Assembly: GCA_900315285.1 (NCBI GenBank)
Contig: OMYO01000007.1
Location: 1-64,000, forward strand
Length of the DNA stretch: 64,000 nucleotides
Direction of reading: 5' to 3'
Origin: an uncultured Eubacteriales bacterium
Lineage (GTDB): Bacteria > Bacillota > Clostridia > Oscillospirales > Acutalibacteraceae
In this document: positions 48,617 to 56,106 of the stretch, piece by piece
Layout of the letters: each line of letters starts with the position of its first letter
Position numbering within the stretch: the stretch's first letter is position 1
Notes under the pieces: model-generated
What the model was told of the DNA's origin: nothing
Seen by the model: only the letters and a program-made list of their open reading frames with translations
The model's database searches: none
Translations under genes and position numbers: made by a program

Positions 48617-49054
48617 ATGGACGTAATTGAAATGACCCGGCAGCTCGGCGCTGCCATTCAGCAGGACGAGCGTTATCTGGCATTCCAGAAAGCGAAGACC
48701 GAGGCCGACAACGACCCCAACGTCTCCCTAATGATGTCCCAGATCGAGGCCATCCGCACCCAGTATCAGAACGAGGCCTCCAGCCCGGCTCCGAACCAGG
48801 AGACGCTTCAGGCTCTGGATCAGTCCTTCCAGAAGGTCTATCAGAACCTCATGTCCAACGACATCATGGTCCGCGCCAACCAGGCCGGTCAGGAAATTGA
48901 CAGTCTCATGCAGTATGTCATGCAGATCCTCAGCCTCTGTGTCAACGGCGAGGACCCGGCAACCTGCGAGCCCCCTCAGGCAAGCGAGTGCAACTGCGAA
49001 GGCGGCGACTGCGGGAGCTGCGGCGGTGGATGCGGCGAAGGCTGCGGCTGCTGA
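48617..49054 (+). CDS. YlbF/YmcA family regulator with cysteine-rich tail
   Basis: 145 aa. The helical N-terminal 110 residues fit the YlbF family (AFQKAKTEADNDPNVSLMMS). The tail adds nine cysteines at 108, 117, 125, 127, 132, 135, 139, 143 and 145 in a Gly-rich stretch, enough for an iron-sulfur cluster or zinc. In Bacillus, YlbF, YmcA and YaaT form a complex with iron-sulfur clusters, and ymcA is next to miaB, so the neighbourhood here agrees with family knowledge. The ATG at 48617 follows GAGAGGA. Confidence 0.88.
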   Translation: MDVIEMTRQLGAAIQQDERYLAFQKAKTEADNDPNVSLMMSQIEAIRTQYQNEASSPAPNQETLQALDQSFQKVYQNLMSNDIMVRANQAGQEIDSLMQYVMQILSLCVNGEDPATCEPPQASECNCEGGDCGSCGGGCGEGCGC

Positions 49055-49088
49055 CAAGCGGACTGAATTCAATAGAATATGGCTTTCG

Positions 49089-49136
49089 GAATGCTCCGGA
49101 CCGGTGCCCTGTACCGGCCGGGGCATTCTTTTTTTT
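49089..49136 (+). terminator. Terminator between ylbF and mutS
   Basis: A long stem GAATGC...GCATTC with an inner CCGG-rich stem and eight T at the end. Confidence 0.93.
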
Positions 49137-49214
49137 CGTCTTTAGATATGGTAAAATTAAATACTAATTTGGCGGACGGAAAAAAGACTTCGCCCCCTGG
49201 AAACGGAGAGTATC

Positions 49215-51857
49215 ATGCCGGAATTTACACCACTCATGCAGCAGTATGTGAATATCAAGGAGAACTATCGGGACGCCATCCTCATGTTCCGCGTCGGAGA
49301 CTTCTATGAGATGTTCTTCGATGACGCGAAGACGGCTTCCCGGGAACTGGATCTGGTGCTCACCGGCAAGGACTGCGGGCAGGAGGAGCGTGCGCCTATG
49401 TGCGGCGTGCCGTTCCATTCTGTCGAACCGTACATCGCCCGGCTTGTGGCGAAGGGGTATAAGGTGGCCATCTGCGAGCAGCTGGAAGACCCGGCCCTTG
49501 CCAAGGGTCTTGTGAAGCGGGACGTTATCCGCATCGTCACACCCGGCACCGTCATTGAGAGCGACATGCTGGACGAGTCCCGCAACAACTACCTCTGCGG
49601 CCTCTACCACGGGGAGGGGGAGACCGGTCTCGCTTTTGTCGACGTGTCCACCGGAGAGGTGCAGGTCACATCGCTGCAGGAGGAGGAGAGCGGGGACAAG
49701 ACCCTCAACGAACTTGGGCGATTCGCCCCTCGTGAAATCCTCCTGAACTCCCAGGGCAACAGTCTCCGCGGTCTTACCACCTACGTGGAAAAGCAGGAGA
49801 AGAACATGACTCAGGTCCTGCCGGACAAGGCGTTCTCTCTGGAGGACTGTGAAAAACTCATTACCGACCACTTTGATGCCACCCGGGAGGAACTGGACCT
49901 CACCTCGGACAATGCCGTCCGGGCACTGGGCGCCGTCATGGACTACCTGTTCAGTGTCCAGAAGAATGATCTCGAGAATATCCGGGAAGTCCATGTCTTC
50001 ACCGATGCCAAGTATATGAAACTGGACTTCTCGGCCCGCCGAAATCTGGAACTCACTGAGACGCTCCGGAACCGGGAGAAACGGGGCACCCTGCTCTGGG
50101 TCCTCGACAAGACCCGCACCGCCATGGGTAAGCGCCTGCTGCGCTCCTGGCTCGAGCAGCCCCTCATGTCCGTGGGTGGCATCCTGAAGCGTCAGAACGC
50201 CGTCACGTATCTTACGGAAAATATGGCACTGCGGGACGAACTGGCAGACAACATGGCATCCATCCATGACATGGAGCGGCTCATTACCCGCATTTCCTAT
50301 GGCACAGCTAATGCCCGGGAACTTCGAAGCCTCTGGGAGACTATCTCTTGCCTTACACCCCTGAAAGCATTGCTTGCAGACGCTGATACGGCGCTTCTGC
50401 AGCAGATTGAACAGGGCATTGACACCATGGAGGACCTCTCTGAACTCATCGACCGAGCCATTGTCGAAGAACCGCCGTTCTCTGTCCGTGAGGGCGGCAT
50501 GATCCGTACCGGCTACAGTGAGGAACTGGACAGTCTCCGGGACATTGTCACCGGCGGCAAAGGATATCTCGCCAGCATTGAGGCCTCGGAGCGGGAGAAG
50601 ACCGGCATTCCGAAACTGAAAATCGGCTACAACAAGGTCTTCGGCTACTACATTGAGGTGCCGAAGTCTTTTAAGGGCGACGTGCCGGACAACTATGTGA
50701 GAAAGCAGACCCTGACCAACGCCGAGCGCTACATTACCGGTGAACTCAAGGACCTGGAGTCCAAAGTTCTGGGCGCTCAGGAACGCATTACCCATCTGGA
50801 GTATGAGCTTTTTACCGAGGTGCGAAACAAAATATCCGAGGCTCTGGTCCGCATTCAGACCACATCCCATGCGGTGGCTGCACTGGACGTCCTCTGCTCC
50901 TTTGCCAAGGTCTCCGTGGAAAACGGCTATGTCTGCCCCGTCATTACAGATGACGGCTGCATTGAGATCAAGGAGGGCCGTCACCCGGTCGTCGAGCGCA
51001 TGCTGAAGGGCGCGCCCTTCGTGCCCAACGATACGCTGCTGGACCGGGACGAGAACATGGCCGCGGTCATCACCGGCCCGAATATGGCCGGTAAATCCAC
51101 GTTCATGCGCCAGGTGGCGCTCATTGTCATCATGGCGCAGATCGGCTGTTTCGTCCCGGCCCGCAGCGCCCGCATCTGCCTGTGCGACGCGGTCTTCACC
51201 CGCGTCGGCGCCTCGGACGACCTGGGCTCCGGCCAGTCCACATTCATGGTGGAAATGAACGAGGTGGCGGCCATTATGAAGAATGCCACGAAGGACAGTC
51301 TCATTATCCTGGACGAAATCGGACGGGGCACCTCGACGTTCGACGGCATGAGCATTGCCCAGGCGGTACTCGAGTATGTCACCGGGCGGAAGATCGGGGC
51401 CAAGACCCTGTTTGCCACCCACTATCATGAGCTGACAGATATTGCAGGGGAGAACCCCCATGTCAAGAACTACAATATTGCCTGCCGTAAGAGGGGAGAC
51501 GACATCATCTTCCTGCGGCGCATTGTGCCGGGCCCGGCTGACGGGAGTTACGGCATAGAGGTCGCCAAGCTCGCCGGTGTGCCGAACCCCGTCGTGAAAC
51601 GGGCCCGGCAGATCTTGAAGCAGCTTGTGGCGGAGGAGGAGGCCCGGGAGCGGGCCTTCGACGAGGAGCAGCGCGACGGCGCTGCCGACCCGGAGGAGGA
51701 CAGCGCTCCCGGCGACGAGCCGCTCCAGATGAGCTTCGCCGGCGGCCGGGACCAGGAGATCCTCGAGGGGCTCCGGAACCTGGACGTCAACACGCTGACC
51801 CCCATTGAGTCCATGAACTATCTGTATGAAATAGCCAGAAAGGCGAAGGAATCCTAA
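49215..51857 (+). CDS. mutS: DNA mismatch repair protein MutS
   Basis: 880 aa, full-length MutS1. The mismatch-reading Phe lies in LMFRVGDFYEMF of domain I. The ATPase shows Walker A GPNMAGKST at about residue 620, then the GRGTSTFDG signature and the ATHYHEL histidine. It binds mismatches and recruits MutL. The last 60 residues carry an acidic stretch before a conserved C-terminal helix. It ends one base before mutL. Confidence 0.97.
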   Translation: MPEFTPLMQQYVNIKENYRDAILMFRVGDFYEMFFDDAKTASRELDLVLTGKDCGQEERAPMCGVPFHSVEPYIARLVAKGYKVAICEQLEDPALAKGLVKRDVIRIVTPGTVIESDMLDESRNNYLCGLYHGEGETGLAFVDVSTGEVQVTSLQEEESGDKTLNELGRFAPREILLNSQGNSLRGLTTYVEKQEKNMTQVLPDKAFSLEDCEKLITDHFDATREELDLTSDNAVRALGAVMDYLFSVQKNDLENIREVHVFTDAKYMKLDFSARRNLELTETLRNREKRGTLLWVLDKTRTAMGKRLLRSWLEQPLMSVGGILKRQNAVTYLTENMALRDELADNMASIHDMERLITRISYGTANARELRSLWETISCLTPLKALLADADTALLQQIEQGIDTMEDLSELIDRAIVEEPPFSVREGGMIRTGYSEELDSLRDIVTGGKGYLASIEASEREKTGIPKLKIGYNKVFGYYIEVPKSFKGDVPDNYVRKQTLTNAERYITGELKDLESKVLGAQERITHLEYELFTEVRNKISEALVRIQTTSHAVAALDVLCSFAKVSVENGYVCPVITDDGCIEIKEGRHPVVERMLKGAPFVPNDTLLDRDENMAAVITGPNMAGKSTFMRQVALIVIMAQIGCFVPARSARICLCDAVFTRVGASDDLGSGQSTFMVEMNEVAAIMKNATKDSLIILDEIGRGTSTFDGMSIAQAVLEYVTGRKIGAKTLFATHYHELTDIAGENPHVKNYNIACRKRGDDIIFLRRIVPGPADGSYGIEVAKLAGVPNPVVKRARQILKQLVAEEEARERAFDEEQRDGAADPEEDSAPGDEPLQMSFAGGRDQEILEGLRNLDVNTLTPIESMNYLYEIARKAKES

Positions 51858-51858
51858 A

Positions 51859-53925
51859 ATGCCGAAAATCAATGTGCTGCCAAAACATGTGGCGGACCTT
51901 ATTGCCGCCGGCGAGGTCGTGGAGCGGCCGTCCTCGGTCATCAAGGAGCTCGTGGAGAACTCCATTGATGCCGGGGCCAGCTCGGTGACGGTGGAAATCC
52001 GCCGCGGAGGCATCACCTATATGCGGGTCACCGACAACGGCTGCGGCATCCGGAGAGAGGACATCCGCAACGCCTTCAAGAGCCACGCCACGTCAAAGAT
52101 CCTGAACGAGGAGGACCTGCACGCCATTGGCACATTGGGCTTCCGCGGAGAGGCCCTGGCGTCCATCGCCGCCGTGGCAAAGGTCGACGTGCTGACCCGC
52201 ACCCCGGACGAGGACATTGGCACCGTCTATAAGATTGCGGGCTCGGAGGAGCAGGCTCTGGACGACGCCGGCTGTCCTCTGGGGACGACCATCGTGGTCC
52301 GGGACCTTTTCTACAATACCCCGGCCCGTATGAAATTCCTGAAACGGGACGTCACGGAAGGCAACTCGGTTGCCGGCGTTGTGGACCGGCTGGCCATGTC
52401 ACACCCTGAGGTGGCTATCCGCTTTATCCGGGACGACCGCCAGCAGCTTGCGACAACCGGCAACGGGAAGCTCACGTCGGCGGTCTACTCTGTCTTTGGC
52501 AGAGAATTTGCCTCGGGACTGCTGCCGACGGAATACGAGCTGAAGGGCGTCAAGGTGGACGGCCTGGTGTCAAAGCCGACGGCATCCCGCCGAAACCGAT
52601 CCATGCAGTTCTTCTACCTCAACGGCCGCCTGGTCAAGAGCCGTACCGCAATGGCGGCACTGGAACAGGCCTACAAGGGCGCCATCATGGTGGGCAAGTT
52701 CCCGGCCTGTGTTCTGAATATCCATATCCCCCTGGAGACCGTGGATGTCAACGTCCATCCGGCAAAGACAGAGGTCCGCTTCTCCGACGAAAAACTGGTC
52801 TTCGACGCAGTCTACTATGCCGCGAAGAATGCCATTGAGAAGAAGGACGTGCCGAATCGCCTGGAACTCACGAAGCAGGAACTGCGCACGCAGAATCCGG
52901 AGCCGAAGACCGCAGGGGACCAGCTCTCCATGAAGGAGTACCCCGACAAGCTGCCACAGCGTGTCGAGGACTTCTGGCAGTCCGGCAAGGCATCGGAGTG
53001 GAGAAAAGAAGTAAATCGCCCCAAGGGAAAGGGAAAGAAGAAATCGGTCTCCATAGACATCCCCTACGAGGAGGAGAAGCCGCGCTCGCACACCGAGAGC
53101 AAAATCGCCCAGACGGAAAAGAAATTTGGGGACACGGCGAAGGAAGTGCCAAAAGCCTCTGTTCACCCGGAGACCAAGAAGAAGGAGACCGCGGAAAAGC
53201 CCTGCCATGCCCCGACTCCCTATATCCGCAAGGACGACCGCATGACGGCATCCGTGGTGCAGGAGGGCAAGAACCGCGTCTCGGTTGCCCGTCCGTTGGA
53301 GGAACACACTCCAAAAAAAGAGGAGGCTCCGAAACCCTATGCGGAACAGACGGAGGTCCCGGATTTCCGCATTATCGGCGAGGCCTTCAAGACCTATATT
53401 ATCTTTGAGTCGGAGGGCAAAATCACGCTGGTGGATAAACATGCCGCCCAGGAGCGCATCTACTATGACAAGCTGCTGCGGGAGCGGGAGAGCGTGAAGT
53501 CCCAGCTCGTCATGCCGGTCTCTGTGACTCTGAGCAAGGAGGAGTACTCCGTTCTTCTGGAGAATCGGGAACTGCTGCTGGAGGCAGGGTATAATATCGA
53601 CGACTTTGGCGGGGGCACCATCGTTGTCCGGGAAATCCCGGTCATGCTCATCGGAAGCGATGTCACCGCCCTCATCCAGGAAATCGCCGGGCAGCTTCTG
53701 GAGGACCGCAGCCCTCAGCCAGAAAAGCTGAAATGGATCTATGCCAACACCGCCTGCCGTGCCGCCATCAAGGCGGGCGACGACACACCGCCTGCCATGC
53801 AGCGTGCCCTCGTGGAATATCTGCTCTCCCACCGCGATGTCCGCTACTGCCCCCACGGCCGCCCCATCTGCATTGAGATGACGCGCACCGAACTGGAGAA
53901 GGGCTTTGGACGAATTCAGAAATAA
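51859..53925 (+). CDS. mutL: DNA mismatch repair protein MutL
   Basis: 688 aa. N-terminal GHKL ATPase: ELVENSIDAGA, VTDNGCGI, FKSHATSKI and GFRGEALASIA. After a long charged linker (about residues 340-500, rich in Lys/Glu) the C-terminal domain has the metal-binding endonuclease motif DKHAAQERIYYD near residue 525, then ACRAAIKAGD and CPHGRP. This indicates a nicking MutL, as expected in bacteria lacking MutH. Cotranscribed with mutS, and its ribosome binding site lies inside the mutS end. Confidence 0.96.
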   Translation: MPKINVLPKHVADLIAAGEVVERPSSVIKELVENSIDAGASSVTVEIRRGGITYMRVTDNGCGIRREDIRNAFKSHATSKILNEEDLHAIGTLGFRGEALASIAAVAKVDVLTRTPDEDIGTVYKIAGSEEQALDDAGCPLGTTIVVRDLFYNTPARMKFLKRDVTEGNSVAGVVDRLAMSHPEVAIRFIRDDRQQLATTGNGKLTSAVYSVFGREFASGLLPTEYELKGVKVDGLVSKPTASRRNRSMQFFYLNGRLVKSRTAMAALEQAYKGAIMVGKFPACVLNIHIPLETVDVNVHPAKTEVRFSDEKLVFDAVYYAAKNAIEKKDVPNRLELTKQELRTQNPEPKTAGDQLSMKEYPDKLPQRVEDFWQSGKASEWRKEVNRPKGKGKKKSVSIDIPYEEEKPRSHTESKIAQTEKKFGDTAKEVPKASVHPETKKKETAEKPCHAPTPYIRKDDRMTASVVQEGKNRVSVARPLEEHTPKKEEAPKPYAEQTEVPDFRIIGEAFKTYIIFESEGKITLVDKHAAQERIYYDKLLRERESVKSQLVMPVSVTLSKEEYSVLLENRELLLEAGYNIDDFGGGTIVVREIPVMLIGSDVTALIQEIAGQLLEDRSPQPEKLKWIYANTACRAAIKAGDDTPPAMQRALVEYLLSHRDVRYCPHGRPICIEMTRTELEKGFGRIQK

Positions 53926-53938
53926 AAGGGGAGAGAGC

Positions 53939-54520
53939 ATGTCCATCACCAAGGAACAGTATCAGGAAATCTATGAAAATCTGAATCAGGTTTCCCCGGT
54001 GGACTTTGACTGCGGGGTGCTCTGTGGCTCTGTCTGCTGCGGCTGTGACATTGTGCCGGATGAGCAGCAGGAAGAGCTTGGCATTTTCCTTATGCCGGGC
54101 GAAGAGGCCATGCTGGAGGGGGACTCCGACTGGCTCGACTGGAAAACGGCCCGCGCCGAGGATGTCTTCTTCCCCTGGTCCTGGCGGGGCACAAACATCA
54201 GTTTTGTCCGCTGTAAGGACCCGCACCACTGCCACCGTGCAGCCCGTTCCATCCAGTGCAGAACTTTTCCCGTGGAGCCCCATATTCTGGATGACGGGCG
54301 ATTGAGCCTCATCTACAACGACATGGAGCTCCCTTACCAATGTCCTCTCATTGAACAGCAGGTTTCGCTCAACTGTGACTTTTTGGAGGCCACGTGGAAT
54401 GCGTGGAATACCCTTCTGGAGGACCCCCGCATCCGTGACCTGGTCATGATGAACTCGGACGACCGGCGGCCCTATATAGAGCCAGAGGACATACTGTTTG
54501 CCAAACCGCCGCTCTCGTGA
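53939..54520 (+). CDS. Cysteine-cluster protein, YkgJ-like
   Basis: 193 aa. The N-terminal cluster CGVLCGSVCCGC (Cys25, 29, 33, 34, 36) and a later set with Cys92, Cys98 and Cys107 in CRTFPVEPH resemble the YkgJ/Fe-S-chelating cysteine cluster family, where a C-x-x-F/Y-P motif closes the site. No membrane segment or signal peptide. The metal and the function are unknown. It begins 13 bases after mutL, behind AAAGGGGAG, so it is probably cotranscribed with mismatch repair, but that does not prove a repair role. Confidence 0.6.
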   Translation: MSITKEQYQEIYENLNQVSPVDFDCGVLCGSVCCGCDIVPDEQQEELGIFLMPGEEAMLEGDSDWLDWKTARAEDVFFPWSWRGTNISFVRCKDPHHCHRAARSIQCRTFPVEPHILDDGRLSLIYNDMELPYQCPLIEQQVSLNCDFLEATWNAWNTLLEDPRIRDLVMMNSDDRRPYIEPEDILFAKPPLS

Positions 54521-54535
54521 TGAACTGTGGCCCAA

Positions 54536-54574
54536 TTACCACCGCATGCCCAAAATATTGGGAAAAGGTGGTAA
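54536..54574. repeat. Single inverted-repeat unit TTACCACC-23 bp-GGTGGTAA
   Basis: TTACCACC (54536-54543) and its exact complement GGTGGTAA (54567-54574) are separated by exactly 23 bp. Inside lies a second inverted repeat, CCCAA-AATA-TTGGG. A second TTACCACC at 54694-54701 has a decayed partner (GTAGGTAC) at the same 23-bp distance. Same geometry as the arrays at 24647 and 54830, with a different arm sequence. Confidence 0.7.
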
Positions 54575-54829
54575 AAGGCCACCCTATTCTGTCAAATTTA
54601 AATTACAAAATATAATAATATGTATTATATATTTCAATTTAGCTTCGGTTCTCTGCCAAGGAGGCCGGAAAATAAACTGAAAACAGTTGAAAATTACCAC
54701 CTTCCTTTCAATAATGTGGCGAGGGTAGGTACTTTTTAAGAAAAATACCCATAGGGGGTATCCAGTGCCACTGACCGGAGGGCGGCATCATTTGGGTGGT
54801 ACAGTTTTTTGCGAAGCATGGGGGGCGAT

Positions 54830-55120
54830 TTAACTGCTTTCCATTCATTGACCCCATTTTGCAGTTAGTTTTTCTGCTGCCGCCATGGTTGGTTAACTGC
54901 AAATGATTTGTAAAATCTGGAATGCAGTTAATTTTCTATGGCGGCAGGTAGCGAGTTAACTGCATTCGTTCTCTGAACGCCCTATTGCAGTTAATTTTTC
55001 TGCAGCCGCCATGGTTGGTTAACTGCAAATGATTTATAAAATATGGATTGCAGTTAATTTTTCTGTTGCTGCCATGGCTGATTAACTGCAAATGATCGAA
55101 GCAATGTGGTTTGCAGTTAT
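54830..55120. repeat. Five-unit array of TTAACTGC / GCAGTTAA inverted repeats, period exactly 63 bp
   Basis: TTAACTGC starts at 54830, 54893, 54956, 55019 and 55082, every 63 bp. Its complement GCAGTTA(A) starts at 54861, 54924, 54987, 55050 and 55113, always leaving exactly 23 bp inside. Linkers between units are always 24 bp. Read the other way, four 40-bp repeats (GCAGTTAA, 24-bp core, TTAACTGC) alternate with 23-bp interiors. The cores at 54869, 54995 and 55058 share TTTTTCTG and a GCCGCCATGG-like part; the core at 54932 carries it in the opposite orientation. Three interiors start AAATGAT and are related; two are not. Confidence 0.92.
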
Positions 55121-55193
55121 ATTCCCAAAGGTATCCAGTGCGCACGTTTTTCCTGAAGTAATTACCCATTCACACAATGATTGAGCAAAAGAA

Positions 55194-55258
55194 GAGAGGT
55201 TGTACCTTAATGGCGGAAAACGCCATATTGATACAGCCTCTCTTGTTAATATTTTTTT
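55194..55258 (+). terminator. Strong terminator downstream of the 63-bp array
   Basis: A long hairpin (GAGAGG pairing with CCTCTC, an inner TGTA/TACA step and a TGGCG/CGCCA tip) followed by a T run at 55252-55258. No gene ends within 670 bases upstream on the plus strand, so it either stops read-through from mutSL or ends a transcript across the array. Confidence 0.85.
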
Positions 55259-55296
55259 ATATTTTCGGAAATCGAAATTTTCACGGATGTGAGATA

Positions 55297-55325
55297 TTGT
55301 TAAGTCCTTCCCCGATGCCTAAAAT
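55297..55325 (+). promoter_or_regulatory. Promoter of nagB
   Basis: TTGTTA (55297-55302) and TAAAAT (55320-55325), 17 bp apart, 27 bases before the start codon. Confidence 0.65.
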
Positions 55326-55352
55326 AAAGGTATTGAACAGGGGGACAAATCC

Positions 55353-56078
55353 ATGAAAATCATCAAGACAAGGGACTATGACCATATGAGTCGGCAGGCG
55401 GCCAACATTCTTTCGGCCCAGGTCATTCTGAAACCGGATTCTGTTCTGGGCCTCGCCACAGGCTCCAGCCCCATCGGCATCTACCAGCAGCTCATTCGCT
55501 GGAAGGAGAAAGGGGATATTGATTTCAGTCAGGTCCAGACGGTGAACCTGGATGAATATGTCGGACTCTCACCGGACCACCCCCAGAGCTATGCCTATTT
55601 TATGCGGAAAAATTTCTTCGAAGAGGCGGGGATTCGCCCGGAACAGACCCACATTCCCAGCGGTCTAGCAAAGTCAGGGGAAGAGGAATGTCACCGCTAT
55701 GATGAACTCATCCATCGCCTCGGAGGAATCGACCTGCAGCTCCTCGGACTGGGTCTCAATGGACATATTGGCTTCAATGAGCCAGAGGAGGCCTTTGAGA
55801 AGGGTACCCATAAAGTTGCTCTGACTGACTCCACCATTCAGGCGAACCAACGCTTTTTCAAGAGCATGGATGAGGTGCCGCGCTTTGCCTATACCATGGG
55901 CATATGTGACATTATGCAGGCACGTCGAATCGTCCTTGTCGCCTCTGGAAGCAATAAAGCGGAAATTGTCCGCAAGGCTTTCTTCGGACCGGTGACCCCA
56001 AAGGTCCCGGCCTCCATCCTGCAACTCCACACAGACTTTACACTGGTCGTGGATGAGGAGGCCGGTTCGCTAATATAG
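55353..56078 (+). CDS. nagB: Glucosamine-6-phosphate deaminase
   Basis: 241 aa. Converts glucosamine-6-phosphate to fructose-6-phosphate and ammonia. The phosphate loop GLATGSSPIGIY, the catalytic Asp67 in VNLDEYVG, and His138 in LGLGLNGHIGFNEP are all present. It lacks the C-terminal allosteric extension of the E. coli enzyme, like the short Bacillus type. It is 28 bases before an exported hexosaminidase gene, so the pair links release of amino sugar outside with its use inside. Confidence 0.95.
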   Translation: MKIIKTRDYDHMSRQAANILSAQVILKPDSVLGLATGSSPIGIYQQLIRWKEKGDIDFSQVQTVNLDEYVGLSPDHPQSYAYFMRKNFFEEAGIRPEQTHIPSGLAKSGEEECHRYDELIHRLGGIDLQLLGLGLNGHIGFNEPEEAFEKGTHKVALTDSTIQANQRFFKSMDEVPRFAYTMGICDIMQARRIVLVASGSNKAEIVRKAFFGPVTPKVPASILQLHTDFTLVVDEEAGSLI

Positions 56079-56106
56079 GATATTATTTGGAAGGGAGATC
56101 CCCAAT

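Larger units (their letters stand above)
54521..55352. other. Gene-free 830-bp region dominated by inverted repeats
   Basis: No gene is visible on either strand. From left to right: a TTACCACC/GGTGGTAA unit (54536-54574), an AT-rich stretch (54590-54650), a decayed second TTACCACC unit (54694), a small ATACCC/GGGGTAT hairpin (about 54746-54760), the five-unit 63-bp array (54830-55120), a terminator (55194-55258) and the nagB promoter (55297-55325). The 12-mer GGTATCCAGTGC occurs at 54757-54768 and again at 55130-55141, so the array is bracketed by a direct repeat 373 bp apart. Confidence 0.8.

Noticed and set aside
54830-55120. CRISPR array: 40-bp repeats with 23-bp spacers
   Set aside because: The spacers are shorter than those of known systems, three of five are related to one another (all begin AAATGAT), the repeat cores vary and one is inverted, and there is no cas gene in the window.
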